Shown here piece after piece: positions 52,094 to 59,352 of a stretch of 64,000 bases of DNA. The notes below the pieces were generated by a model. It was not told where the DNA came from. It did no database searches and saw only the letters and a program-made list of their open reading frames with translations. The translations under genes and the position numbers were made by a program. Numbering within the stretch: position 1 is the first letter of the stretch; each line of letters starts with the position of its first letter. Location: assembly GCF_900115345.1 (NCBI RefSeq), contig NZ_FOWC01000001.1, forward strand, positions 248,001-312,000. The letters run 5' to 3'. The stretch comes from Amycolatopsis rubida (GTDB lineage Bacteria; Actinomycetota; Actinomycetes; Mycobacteriales; Pseudonocardiaceae).

Positions 52094-52711
52094 ATGGCGG
52101 CGCAGTACCACCACCGCAATCTGCGCGCCGAACTCGTGCGCGTGGCTTTCGACCTCATCGCGGAAAACGGGATCACCGGGTTCTCGGTCGCCGAAGCCGC
52201 GCGCCGGGCGAAAGTCTCCGCCGCCGCGCCATACCGGCATTTCCCGGACCGCGCCGCGTTGCTGGCCGCAGTCGGCACGGTCGCGGCGCGCCGGCTTCGC
52301 GAACTCGCCGACGAAGCAGCCGCCGCCGAGACCGACGACGGTGCCGCGCTGGCCGCCGTCGCCGCCGCGCACACCAAGTTCCTCATCGACACCCGGATCG
52401 GGCTGCACGTCTTCTTCGCCGCCGAGCTGACTGGCGCGCAATACGCCGAACTGCACGAGGCCCGCCGTGAACTGATCGACGCGTCGCTGCTGCGCTGCCT
52501 CGCGATCGCGCCGGATCCGGCTATCGCGCTGGAACTGATGGAGCAGCTCCACACCCAGGCCTACGGCTACGGCGATTTCTACCTCAACGGCGTCCACCAA
52601 TGGCTTGGCTATCCGACGGAGCAGGTCGTCGCCAAGTCCCGGCGGGCGGCGCGGATCGTGATCGAGGCTTATCGCGCGGAGACTCCGGCGATCAGTCCGG
52701 CGGAGTGGTGA
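52094..52711 (+). CDS. TetR family transcriptional regulator
   Basis: The 205-residue protein has an N-terminal TetR helix-turn-helix (about 8-55, YHHRNLRAELVRVAFDLIAENGITGFSVAEAARRAKVSAAAPYRHF), then the TetR_C-type helices with LIDTRIGLHVFFAAEL. It probably represses the divergent dehydrogenase gene through the inverted repeat at 52014-52033. I use the ATG at 52094 (MAAQYHHRNL); a GTG four codons upstream is in frame. Its last 20 bases overlap the convergent WYL gene. Confidence 0.9.
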   Translation: MAAQYHHRNLRAELVRVAFDLIAENGITGFSVAEAARRAKVSAAAPYRHFPDRAALLAAVGTVAARRLRELADEAAAAETDDGAALAAVAAAHTKFLIDTRIGLHVFFAAELTGAQYAELHEARRELIDASLLRCLAIAPDPAIALELMEQLHTQAYGYGDFYLNGVHQWLGYPTEQVVAKSRRAARIVIEAYRAETPAISPAEW

Positions 52712-53636
52712 CGTAGCGGTCAGCCAGCCAAGCGCCGAAGGCGTGCAAACGATCGGTGAGCGCGGGCGGTTCCAGCACGTCGAAATCCACGTCCAGGTAA
52801 GCCAGCCAGCGCGCGGCCCAGTCGAGATCGTCGGTGCCGAACCGGAGTTCGCACTCGTCGCCGTCCTCGACCACGGTGGCGACGCCCGGGTCGACAAGTT
52901 CCCGCACCAGATCTGCGGACGTGCGCATCTGGACCCGGACGCGATGCCGCCAGCCCGCGTTCGTGATCAGATCGGCCACAGTGGACGGTGGTTCCGGCGC
53001 GGGCAGCTTGATCCCGAGCGGCTGGACCGCCTCGATTCTTTCTACCGCAAAGGTTTTCCATTCGCTGGTCCCGCGCGGGCAAGCGACGAGATACCACTGC
53101 CGCCGGACCGTGATGAGCCGATAAGGCTGCACATCAACGGGTTTCGCGGACGGAGCGGCCACGGCTCGATGCCGGATCCGGACCGCTTCGCCAGCCCGGC
53201 AAGCCAACGCGAGCGGCACCAGAATGTCCCGTGCCGCCTGCCGGAAAGGCTTGCCCGGTAACGATTCCACCTCCGCGAGCGCGGCTAGCCGGGTCTGCCA
53301 GCGCGTCGGCACCACCTGGGTCAGCTTGGCCAGCGCGGTCACTGTGGCGGTTTCCAGCCCGTCGACCGTCACTGCCGTTTGCAGGCCGAGCGAGACCGCG
53401 GCGACCTCGTCGGCGTCCAGCAGCAGCGGCGGCATCGCAGTGCCGTGCGCCAGCCGATAGCCGCCGGCCCGGCCCGGTTCACCGTCGATGCGATAGCCGA
53501 GTTCGCGCAGCTGAGCGATGTCGCGCCGCGTCGTGCGCTCGGTGACGCCGAGCCGGGCCGCGAGGTCGGTGGCGGAGATGCCAGGGCGCGCCTGCAGCAA
53601 CGCCAGTGTCTCCAGGCGACGGCTCGTCGTGGTCAT
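52692..53636 (-). CDS. WYL domain-containing transcriptional regulator (YafY-type)
   Basis: The 314-residue protein has an N-terminal helix-turn-helix of the HTH_11 type (TTTSRRLETLALLQARPGIS, LAARLGVTERTTRRDIAQLRELGY). A central WYL domain (about 135-205) follows, with ARDILVPLALACRAGEAVRIRH, YRLITVRRQWYLVACPRG and FAVERIEAV. The C-terminal WCX extension ends WLAYLDVDFDVLEPPAL. WYL regulators bind nucleotide or nucleic-acid ligands. It diverges from the RidA gene copy 2, which may be its target. It overlaps the convergent TetR gene by 20 bases. Confidence 0.92.
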   Translation of the reverse strand: MTTTSRRLETLALLQARPGISATDLAARLGVTERTTRRDIAQLRELGYRIDGEPGRAGGYRLAHGTAMPPLLLDADEVAAVSLGLQTAVTVDGLETATVTALAKLTQVVPTRWQTRLAALAEVESLPGKPFRQAARDILVPLALACRAGEAVRIRHRAVAAPSAKPVDVQPYRLITVRRQWYLVACPRGTSEWKTFAVERIEAVQPLGIKLPAPEPPSTVADLITNAGWRHRVRVQMRTSADLVRELVDPGVATVVEDGDECELRFGTDDLDWAARWLAYLDVDFDVLEPPALTDRLHAFGAWLADRYVTTPPD

Positions 53637-53698
53637 GGTCCCGATTCTCGCGCAAAACTAGGACAGTATCCGACCGGGTATCTGGTCATACTCGTTTT

Positions 53699-54091
53699 AT
53701 GACTCAGCTGCTCCGCCCCGAAGGGCTCGTCCAGTCCCCCGCCTTCGCCCAGGTCGCCGTGGTCCCGCCGGGCGCGACGACGATCTACGTCGGCGGCCAG
53801 AACGCGGTCGACGCGAACGGCGCGCTCGTCGGCGGAACCGACGTCGCCGCGCAGGTCGAGCGGGTGATGGCCAACCTGGAAACGGCACTGGCCGCCGGGG
53901 GCGCGACCGTCCAGGATGTGGTGATGCTGAACATCCTGCTGGTCGCGGACGTCGATCTCGCCGGGGCTTATCCGGCCGCCGCCGCGGCGCTGGCGGGCGC
54001 GACGCCGCCGGTCACCGTCCAGCGCGTGGCCGGGCTGGCGGTACCGGGCGCGCTCGTCGAGGTCAGCGCGATCGCGGCGGTGGCCCGGTGA
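53699..54091 (+). CDS. RidA/YjgF family protein (copy 2)
   Basis: The 130-residue protein has the RidA fold pattern: QVAVVPPGATTIYVGGQNAVDANG, VERVMANLETALAAGGATVQDVV, MLNILLVADVD, and the C-terminal RVAGLAVPGALVEVSAIAAV. As in copy 1, I do not see the usual catalytic arginine block, so it may belong to a Rid subgroup other than RidA proper. The ATG at 53699 is clear. It diverges from the WYL regulator and overlaps the next gene (GTGA). Confidence 0.85.
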   Translation: MTQLLRPEGLVQSPAFAQVAVVPPGATTIYVGGQNAVDANGALVGGTDVAAQVERVMANLETALAAGGATVQDVVMLNILLVADVDLAGAYPAAAAALAGATPPVTVQRVAGLAVPGALVEVSAIAAVAR

Positions 54092-54492
54092 GCGTCGGGC
54101 AGACCAAGGACGCGGGCTGGCAGATCGGCGTCTCGAAGACGATCGGCCGCTCCGCCGAGGATGTCTGGGACTTCATCACGTCCGCGGAAGGCGTGGCGAT
54201 CTGGCTCGGCGAGGGCGTCACGGTCCAGCCCGAACCCGGCGTCGGCTACGAGACCGCCGACGGAATCCGCGGCGAGACGCGCAGCTTCCGCGAAATGGAC
54301 CGGATCCGGCTCACCTGGCAACCGGCCGGCTGGTCGCACGCGACGACCCTGCAACTGGCCGTGCGCGCCAGCGGCCCGGAAAAAGCAATGCTGCGCATTC
54401 ACCAGGAACGGCTGGCCGATGCCGCCGAACGGGAGCGGCAGCGCCGCCATTGGCAGGGAGTTCTCGCCGAACTGATCACCGCGCTTGCCTAG
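54088..54492 (+). CDS. SRPBCC (AHSA1-like) family protein
   Basis: The 134-residue protein shows the AHSA1/START fold: ISKTI-type first strand (VSKTIGRSAEDVWDFITSAEGVAIWLG), VTVQPEPGVGYETADGIRGE, FREMDRIRLTWQPAGW, and a long C-terminal helix ERERQRRHWQGVLAELI. It should bind a hydrophobic ligand, perhaps as a small cytosolic hydrolase or carrier; no catalytic residues can be named. The GTG at 54088 overlaps the RidA gene by four bases. Confidence 0.85.
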   Translation: MSVGQTKDAGWQIGVSKTIGRSAEDVWDFITSAEGVAIWLGEGVTVQPEPGVGYETADGIRGETRSFREMDRIRLTWQPAGWSHATTLQLAVRASGPEKAMLRIHQERLADAAERERQRRHWQGVLAELITALA

Positions 54493-54546
54493 CCCGCGAC
54501 TGACAGAGGACCCTGGAACGCAAGCGGTTCACCGGCAGGAGGCGCG

Positions 54547-55206
54547 ATGCTCTGCGTGTTCGACGTCAACGAGACACTGCTCGATCTGACGGTGCTCGAC
54601 CCGCTGTTCACCCAGCTCACCGGTGATCCGGAAGCGCGCCAGGAATGGTTCACGCTCGCGATCCACACCGTGCTCACGGTGACCGCGGCCGGCCAGTACC
54701 GCGATTTCGCGCAGATCGCCGGGGAAGCCGCTGCCGCCGTGTGCGCGCGGCACGGCCATGAACTGACCGACGCCGAACTGGTGAAGGTCGGCGACGGTCT
54801 GCGCACTTTGCCCGCGCACGCCGACGTCGTGCCCGGCCTGGACCGCTTGCGCCAAGCCGGGCACCAGGTCGTCGCCCTCACGAATTCGCCGCTCGCGACC
54901 GCCGAGGCGCAGTTGCAGAACGCTGGCCTGGCCACGAAATTCGAGCGGATCTTCTCCGCGCAGCAGGTCAGCAGGCTCAAGCCCGCACCGGAGCCGTACC
55001 TCCAGGTGCTGCGTGCCTTCGGCGTCGAACCCGGCCAAGCGGTGATGATCGCCGCGCACGGCTGGGACATCGCCGGGGCGCAAGCAGCAGGACTCCGGAC
55101 CGCGCTGCTCGCGCGTCCCGGAGTCCACCCGCTGCCCGGCCTGCCGGCCGCGACCTACACCGCGGCGACGATGCCCGAACTGGCGGACGCGATCGTCAGG
55201 AGCTGA
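54547..55206 (+). CDS. Haloacid dehalogenase type II family hydrolase
   Basis: The 219-residue HAD protein begins MLCVFDVNETLLDLTVLDP with the nucleophile D6, typical of type II haloacid dehalogenases. ALTNSPLATAEAQL is motif II, SRLKPAPEPYLQVL holds the lysine, and IAAHGWDIAGAQAAGLRTALL is motif III/IV. The substrate may be a 2-haloacid or a phosphate ester. It is 54 bp after the SRPBCC gene on the same strand. Its last 11 bases overlap the convergent reductase gene. Confidence 0.9.
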   Translation: MLCVFDVNETLLDLTVLDPLFTQLTGDPEARQEWFTLAIHTVLTVTAAGQYRDFAQIAGEAAAAVCARHGHELTDAELVKVGDGLRTLPAHADVVPGLDRLRQAGHQVVALTNSPLATAEAQLQNAGLATKFERIFSAQQVSRLKPAPEPYLQVLRAFGVEPGQAVMIAAHGWDIAGAQAAGLRTALLARPGVHPLPGLPAATYTAATMPELADAIVRS

Positions 55207-56209
55207 GGCGCACCAGCATCTTTCCGGTGTTGGCCCCGCTGAGCAGGCCGAGGAAGGCGTCCGGCGCGTTGCGGATACCGTCCACAAAGGTCTCCGAGTA
55301 CTTGATCTCCCCGGACGCGACGAGCGGCGCGACCTCGGCCACGAACTCCTGCATCAGGTGCCAGTGATCCAGCACGAGCAGGCCGCGCATGGTGATCCGC
55401 TTCGCGATGAGCTGCACCAGGTTGCGCGGAGCCGGGGTCGGCTCGGTCGCGTTGTACTGCGAGATCATGCCGCAGATGGCGATCCGGCCGTGCAGGTTCA
55501 TCGACGCGATCGCGGCTTCCAGATGCTCGCCGCCGACGTTGTCGAAGTAGACGTCGATGCCCTCGGGCGCGGCCGCGGCGAGCTGCTCGGCGACCGGTCC
55601 GTCCTTGTAGTTGAAGGCGGCGTCGAAGCCGAGTTCTTCGGTGAGATAGCGGACCTTCTCCGCCGAACCCGCGCTGCCGATCACGCGCTTGGCGCCCTTG
55701 AGCCGCGCCAGCTGACCGACGAGCGAGCCGACCGCACCGGCCGCGCCGGAGACGAAAACCGTGTCGCCCGGCTTGAATTCCGCGCTCACCAGCAGCCCGG
55801 CGTACGCGGTGAGGCCCGGCATTCCGAGCACGCCGAGGTAGGTCGAGAGCGGCGCGACGGAATCGTCCACTTTGACCGCTCGCTTGGCGTCGAGTACCGC
55901 GTGCGTGCGCCAGCCGGCCTGGTGCAGTACGTGCTCGCCGACCGCGAAGTCGTCCACAGTGGACTCGATGACCTCGCCGACCGCGCCGCCCTGCATGGCC
56001 TCGCCGACCGCGAACGGCGGCGAGTAGGACTTCACGTCGTTCATCCGGCCGCGCATCGCCGGATCGACGCTCATCACCACGTTGCGCACCAGGATCTGCC
56101 CGGGACCCGGCTTCGGCACCTCGGTCTCGACGATGTCGAAAGTGTCCATGGTCGGGACGCCGTGCGGACGGGCCGCGAGCCGGATCTCAGTCGCTGTGGG
56201 TGCGTTCAC
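55196..56209 (-). CDS. NADP-dependent oxidoreductase (MDR, PTGR/CurA-type)
   Basis: The 337-residue medium-chain dehydrogenase lacks zinc ligands and matches the leukotriene-B4-dehydrogenase/CurA subgroup: VMSVDPAMRGRMND, MQGGAVGEVIES, the NADPH motif VSGAAGAVGSLVGQLARLKG, YFDNVGGEHLEAAIASM and the ICGMISQYN segment. Such enzymes reduce alpha,beta-unsaturated carbonyls. It ends convergent with the HAD gene. A hairpin (56250-56291) lies upstream. Confidence 0.92.
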   Translation of the reverse strand: MNAPTATEIRLAARPHGVPTMDTFDIVETEVPKPGPGQILVRNVVMSVDPAMRGRMNDVKSYSPPFAVGEAMQGGAVGEVIESTVDDFAVGEHVLHQAGWRTHAVLDAKRAVKVDDSVAPLSTYLGVLGMPGLTAYAGLLVSAEFKPGDTVFVSGAAGAVGSLVGQLARLKGAKRVIGSAGSAEKVRYLTEELGFDAAFNYKDGPVAEQLAAAAPEGIDVYFDNVGGEHLEAAIASMNLHGRIAICGMISQYNATEPTPAPRNLVQLIAKRITMRGLLVLDHWHLMQEFVAEVAPLVASGEIKYSETFVDGIRNAPDAFLGLLSGANTGKMLVRLSS

Positions 56210-56249
56210 CGTCGAACTCCGTTTCGTTCAAGCTGGATTGAAGCGGGGC

Positions 56250-56291
56250 GCGCGCCCCGGCTATCCGGCCAACGGAGAAACCGGGGCGCGC
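56250..56291. terminator. GC-rich hairpin downstream of the SRPBCC gene
   Basis: GCGCGCCCCGG (56250-56260) is perfectly complementary to CCGGGGCGCGC (56281-56291); the loop is 20 nt. It lies 32 bp past the stop of the minus-strand SRPBCC gene. Confidence 0.65.
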
Positions 56292-56322
56292 ATTCCGATT
56301 GTCCCCGGGGTTGTGGCAAGCG

Positions 56323-56757
56323 CTACACGATCTCCGCGAGCTTGCCGAGCACGCCGTCGTAGATCTTCTTCAACCCGCCCGGCGCGAAGGTCTTCTCGAA
56401 GAAGCCGCCGATGCCGCCCGCGCCGTCCCAGCTGGTCTGGATGCGGACGAGCGAACGCTCTCCGGAGGAGGTGACGGTCCAGGTGGTGACCATGCTGGAG
56501 TTCGCGTCGGTCTCGACGAAGGTACCCGGCGACGGCTCGGTCACCGTGGCCGCGACATCGCGCACGCGCTTGGACGTGGCCTGCAGCTTCCAGCTGGCCT
56601 TCGTGCCGGCGCCGACGCCGCCTTCGCTGACCTCGTAGTCGCGGTAGTGCTCGGTGAGCAGCTTCGGCCGAGTCTCGGCGTAGTCCGCGACCAGCTCACG
56701 CACGCGTTCCACCGGCGCGTCGATCGTGCGCTCCGCGGTGGCCGTGACCTTGCCCAT
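56323..56757 (-). CDS. SRPBCC family protein (polyketide cyclase-like)
   Basis: The 144-residue protein has the START-like fold: TATAERTIDAPVERVRELVADYAETRP, VGAGTKASWKLQATSKRVRDVAATVTEP, STMVTTWTV-type strands (SSMVTTWTVTSSGERSLVRIQTSW) and a C-terminal helix. A ligand-binding or carrier role is likely, as in the family; nothing more specific can be read. It is transcribed alone, flanked by palindrome copy 9 upstream and a GC-rich hairpin downstream. Confidence 0.87.
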   Translation of the reverse strand: MGKVTATAERTIDAPVERVRELVADYAETRPKLLTEHYRDYEVSEGGVGAGTKASWKLQATSKRVRDVAATVTEPSPGTFVETDANSSMVTTWTVTSSGERSLVRIQTSWDGAGGIGGFFEKTFAPGGLKKIYDGVLGKLAEIV

Positions 56758-56804
56758 GTCGTTTCCTCCTCAGGGTTCCGCCACCGCAACCCTTGCACAT
56801 GGGT

Positions 56805-56850
56805 GTCGTGAGTGGCGATCCCGGTGAGAACCGGGATCGCCACTCACGAC
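56805..56850. terminator. Dispersed palindrome copy 9 (perfect 21-bp stem)
   Basis: Arms 56805-56825 and 56830-56850 are perfect over 21 bp and close on GAGA, a GNRA-type tetraloop if transcribed on the plus strand. It begins 3 bp after the minus-strand stop of the substrate-binding protein gene (56854). It is the most complete member of the family. Confidence 0.85.
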
Positions 56851-56853
56851 CGC

Positions 56854-57771
56854 TCAACTCAGCCCCTGCTGCTTCAGCCAGTCCTTGGCCACGTCCGCCG
56901 CGGGTTCGCCGTCCGCGTCGACCCGCTTGTTCAGCTCGCGCATGCCGTCCGTGGTGAGCTTCGCGCTGACGGCGTTGACGGCAGTCGCGAAGTCCGCACC
57001 GCGCTCGTCGAGCACCTTCTTGTTCACCGCGGGCACCACGTTCTCGGTGGGCACGATGGTGAGGTCGTCCTTGAGCGCGACGTACTGCGAGTCGCCGACC
57101 AGCGGGCTGACCGAGTCGACCGGGATCACCGTGACCGCGCCGGAGTTGAGCTGCTGCACGCGCGGCCCGGCCTCCTGCACGGTCTGGAAGGTGGCGTTCG
57201 TCAGCTTGTAGACGTCCTTGAAGCCCTGGAAGCACGGCAGCCGCTTCTCGCACTCCGGCGGACCGGCCATGACGACCTTGTCGAGCTTCTTCAGGTCGCT
57301 GATCGACGCGATGCCCTTCGACTTCGCGAGGTCGGCCTTCACGATGTAGGTGTTCTTGTCCTCGGCCGCGGCGTAGTTCAGCAGCCCGACGCCCTCTGGA
57401 GCGAAAAACTTCGCCAGCTGTTCGTGCTCGGCCTTGGCGTCCTTGGTGGCCTCCTTGCCGAAGCCGGTCGTGATCGCCGCGCCCTGGTACTCCGGCAGGA
57501 ACTGCAGCTCGCCGGATTTGAGCGACGGGTAGACCAGCTCCCGCGAGCCGAGGTTCAGCTTCCGGGTGACCGGATAGCCCTTCGCCTCCAGCGCGCTCGC
57601 GTAGATCTCGGCCAGGATCTGGCTGTCGGTGAAGTTGAACGAGGCGACGACGATCGGAGCGCCGCCCTTGCTCGGCGCGGCCGGCTGGTCGCTTCCCCCA
57701 CCGCACGCGGTCAAGCCGAGCGCGGCCGTCGCCAGCAGCGCGGCCGCTCGGATGTTCCGGGTCCAGCGCAC
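56854..57771 (-). CDS. Osmoprotectant-type ABC transporter substrate-binding lipoprotein (OpuC/ProX-like)
   Basis: This is a glycine-betaine/choline/carnitine-type binding protein of 305 residues. The lipobox LGLTAC gives a lipid anchor. FNFTDSQILAEIYASALEAKGYPV, NLGSRELVYPSLKSGELQFLPEYQG and QEAGPRVQQLNSGAVTVIPVDSVSPLVGD match the OpuAC/ProX domain used by OpuC systems. I use the second GTG (57771), 11 bases from AGGAG; the first GTG at 57783 is adjacent to it. It is divergent from two permease genes of the same system. Confidence 0.88.
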   Translation of the reverse strand: MRWTRNIRAAALLATAALGLTACGGGSDQPAAPSKGGAPIVVASFNFTDSQILAEIYASALEAKGYPVTRKLNLGSRELVYPSLKSGELQFLPEYQGAAITTGFGKEATKDAKAEHEQLAKFFAPEGVGLLNYAAAEDKNTYIVKADLAKSKGIASISDLKKLDKVVMAGPPECEKRLPCFQGFKDVYKLTNATFQTVQEAGPRVQQLNSGAVTVIPVDSVSPLVGDSQYVALKDDLTIVPTENVVPAVNKKVLDERGADFATAVNAVSAKLTTDGMRELNKRVDADGEPAADVAKDWLKQQGLS

Positions 57772-57911
57772 GTGTCCCCACACTCCTCAGTTCACTCGTT
57801 AGTGGGAATGGACCCTAACCGCGACCCCCGACAGAAACCACTGGTGAGGAATCCTGCCCGGGGAATCTCACGAGCCGGAATATTGTCGCTCGATCGGGGT
57901 AAGGTCGCGCC

Positions 57912-58604
57912 GTGCACGCGTCCGTGACCCCGCTGCTGGCCGACAGCAGCCGTCCCCTCTTCGAATGGCGGTGGGTCGAACGCAACGCCGACGCGATTCT
58001 GCAGCGGCTCGGCGAGCACATCGCCCTCACCGCGACCGCGCTCGGCGTCGGCCTCGTGCTCTCGCTCGCGCTGGCCACGCTGTGCCTGCGCTACCGCTGG
58101 TTCTATCCGTTCGTGGTCGGCACGGCGGGCGCGCTCTACGTGATCCCGAGCCTCGGCGCGTTCGCGCTGCTGGTCCCGCTGCTCGGGTTCTCCTTCGCCA
58201 CCTCGGTCATCCCGCTGGCGACGTACACGCTGCTGATCCTGATCCGCAACATCGTGACCGGCGTGCAGCAGGTACCGACCGAAGTGCGCGAAGCGGCGAT
58301 CGGGATGGGCTTCACGCCGCGGCGGTTGTTGTGGCAGGTGGAGCTGCCGCTCGCGCTGCCGGTGGTGATCGCCGGGCTGCGGGTGGCCGCGGTGACGACG
58401 ATCGGCCTGGTCACCGTCACGTCGCTGCTCGGCATGGGCGGGCTCGGCTACTTCATCCGGGCCGGCATCCAGACGACGATCCCGAATCCGAGCCCGATCA
58501 TCGTCGGCGTCGTGCTGTCGATCGCGCTGGCCGTACTCGTCGATTTGCTGCTGTGGCTGAGCGAACGCGCGCTGGCCCCGTGGGCGCGGAGGGCCGTTCG
58601 ATGA
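57912..58604 (+). CDS. Osmoprotectant-type ABC transporter permease 1 (OpuCB/ProW-like)
   Basis: The 230-residue permease has about five membrane helices and the binding-protein-dependent transport signature: IALTATALGVGLVLSLALATL, EVREAAIGMGFTPRRLLWQVELPLALPVVIAGLR (EAA loop), and SLLGMGGLGYFI. It resembles OpuCB/OpuCD. The start is the GTG at 57912. It overlaps permease 2 by four bases (ATGA). No ATP-binding subunit lies in this cluster. Confidence 0.92.
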   Translation: MHASVTPLLADSSRPLFEWRWVERNADAILQRLGEHIALTATALGVGLVLSLALATLCLRYRWFYPFVVGTAGALYVIPSLGAFALLVPLLGFSFATSVIPLATYTLLILIRNIVTGVQQVPTEVREAAIGMGFTPRRLLWQVELPLALPVVIAGLRVAAVTTIGLVTVTSLLGMGGLGYFIRAGIQTTIPNPSPIIVGVVLSIALAVLVDLLLWLSERALAPWARRAVR

Positions 58605-59314
58605 GCTTTTTCGAGCAGCTGAGCCACTGGCTCGCCGACCCGAACCGCTGGAGCTGGACCGATCCGGCCGGGATTCCGTTCCGGACTGTGCAGCATCTGT
58701 GGTTTTCCGCGCTGGCACTGGCGATCTCGATCATCCTGACGGTGCCGCTCGCGCTGTGGCTCGGGCACTACCGGCGCGGCCAGTTCCTGGCGAGCAGCGC
58801 GGTGAACATCGGCCGCGCGATCCCGAGTTTCGGGCTGATCATCCTGTTCTGGTTCCTGGCCAGCAGGTGGGGCGCGAACACGGACTTCTGGCCGCTGCTG
58901 CTCGCGCTCGTCGCGCTGGCGCTGCCGCCGCTGTTCACCAACACCTACGCGGGCGTGGTGCAGGTGGAACAGGACGTCGTCGACGCGGCGCGCGGCACCG
59001 GGTACCGCGAATGGCAGATCATGCTGCGTGTGGAACTGCCGCTGTCGTCGCCGGTGATCGTGGCCGCCGCGCGAGTGGCGTTCCTGCAACTGATCGCGAC
59101 GGTCGCGATCGGCGCGATCGTCAACGACGGCGGCGGTCTGGGCCGCTACATCGTGGACGGTTTCGCCCTCGGCGAGCAGGGCCACGGCGAAATCTTCGGC
59201 GGCGGGGTGGCGGTGGTGGTGCTGGCGCTGGTGTGCGAGGGGGTGTTCGCGCTGCTGACCAAACTGGCCACGCCTCGCGGGTTGGCGCTCCAGCAGGCCC
59301 GTCGGGACTCGTGA
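58601..59314 (+). CDS. Osmoprotectant-type ABC transporter permease 2
   Basis: This second permease of the same importer has 237 residues. It has five to six membrane helices, FSALALAISIILTVPLALWLG, GRAIPSFGLIILFWFLA, the EAA loop DVVDAARGTGYREWQIMLRVELPLSSPVIVAAAR, and IVNDGGGLGRYIVDGF. The ATG at 58601 overlaps permease 1. Two different permeases side by side are typical of OpuC-type systems. Its stop TGA (59312-59314) is part of the left arm of palindrome copy 10. Confidence 0.92.
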   Translation: MSFFEQLSHWLADPNRWSWTDPAGIPFRTVQHLWFSALALAISIILTVPLALWLGHYRRGQFLASSAVNIGRAIPSFGLIILFWFLASRWGANTDFWPLLLALVALALPPLFTNTYAGVVQVEQDVVDAARGTGYREWQIMLRVELPLSSPVIVAAARVAFLQLIATVAIGAIVNDGGGLGRYIVDGFALGEQGHGEIFGGGVAVVVLALVCEGVFALLTKLATPRGLALQQARRDS

Positions 59315-59352
59315 GTGTTTATGCCGGTTCTCACCGGGATAAACACTCACGA
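59309..59352. terminator. Dispersed palindrome copy 10, overlapping both convergent stop codons
   Basis: Arms 59309-59322 and 59339-59352 are perfect over 14 bp, then one mismatch and CCGGT-TCTC-ACCGG. Left arm carries the permease TGA. The last codons and stop (59331-59333) of the convergent lyase-like gene lie inside it. Confidence 0.82.

Noticed and set aside
53637-53698. Possible GACC-N8-GGTC operator between the WYL regulator and RidA copy 2
   Set aside because: The half-sites are only four bases and not clearly symmetrical beyond that, so chance is likely.
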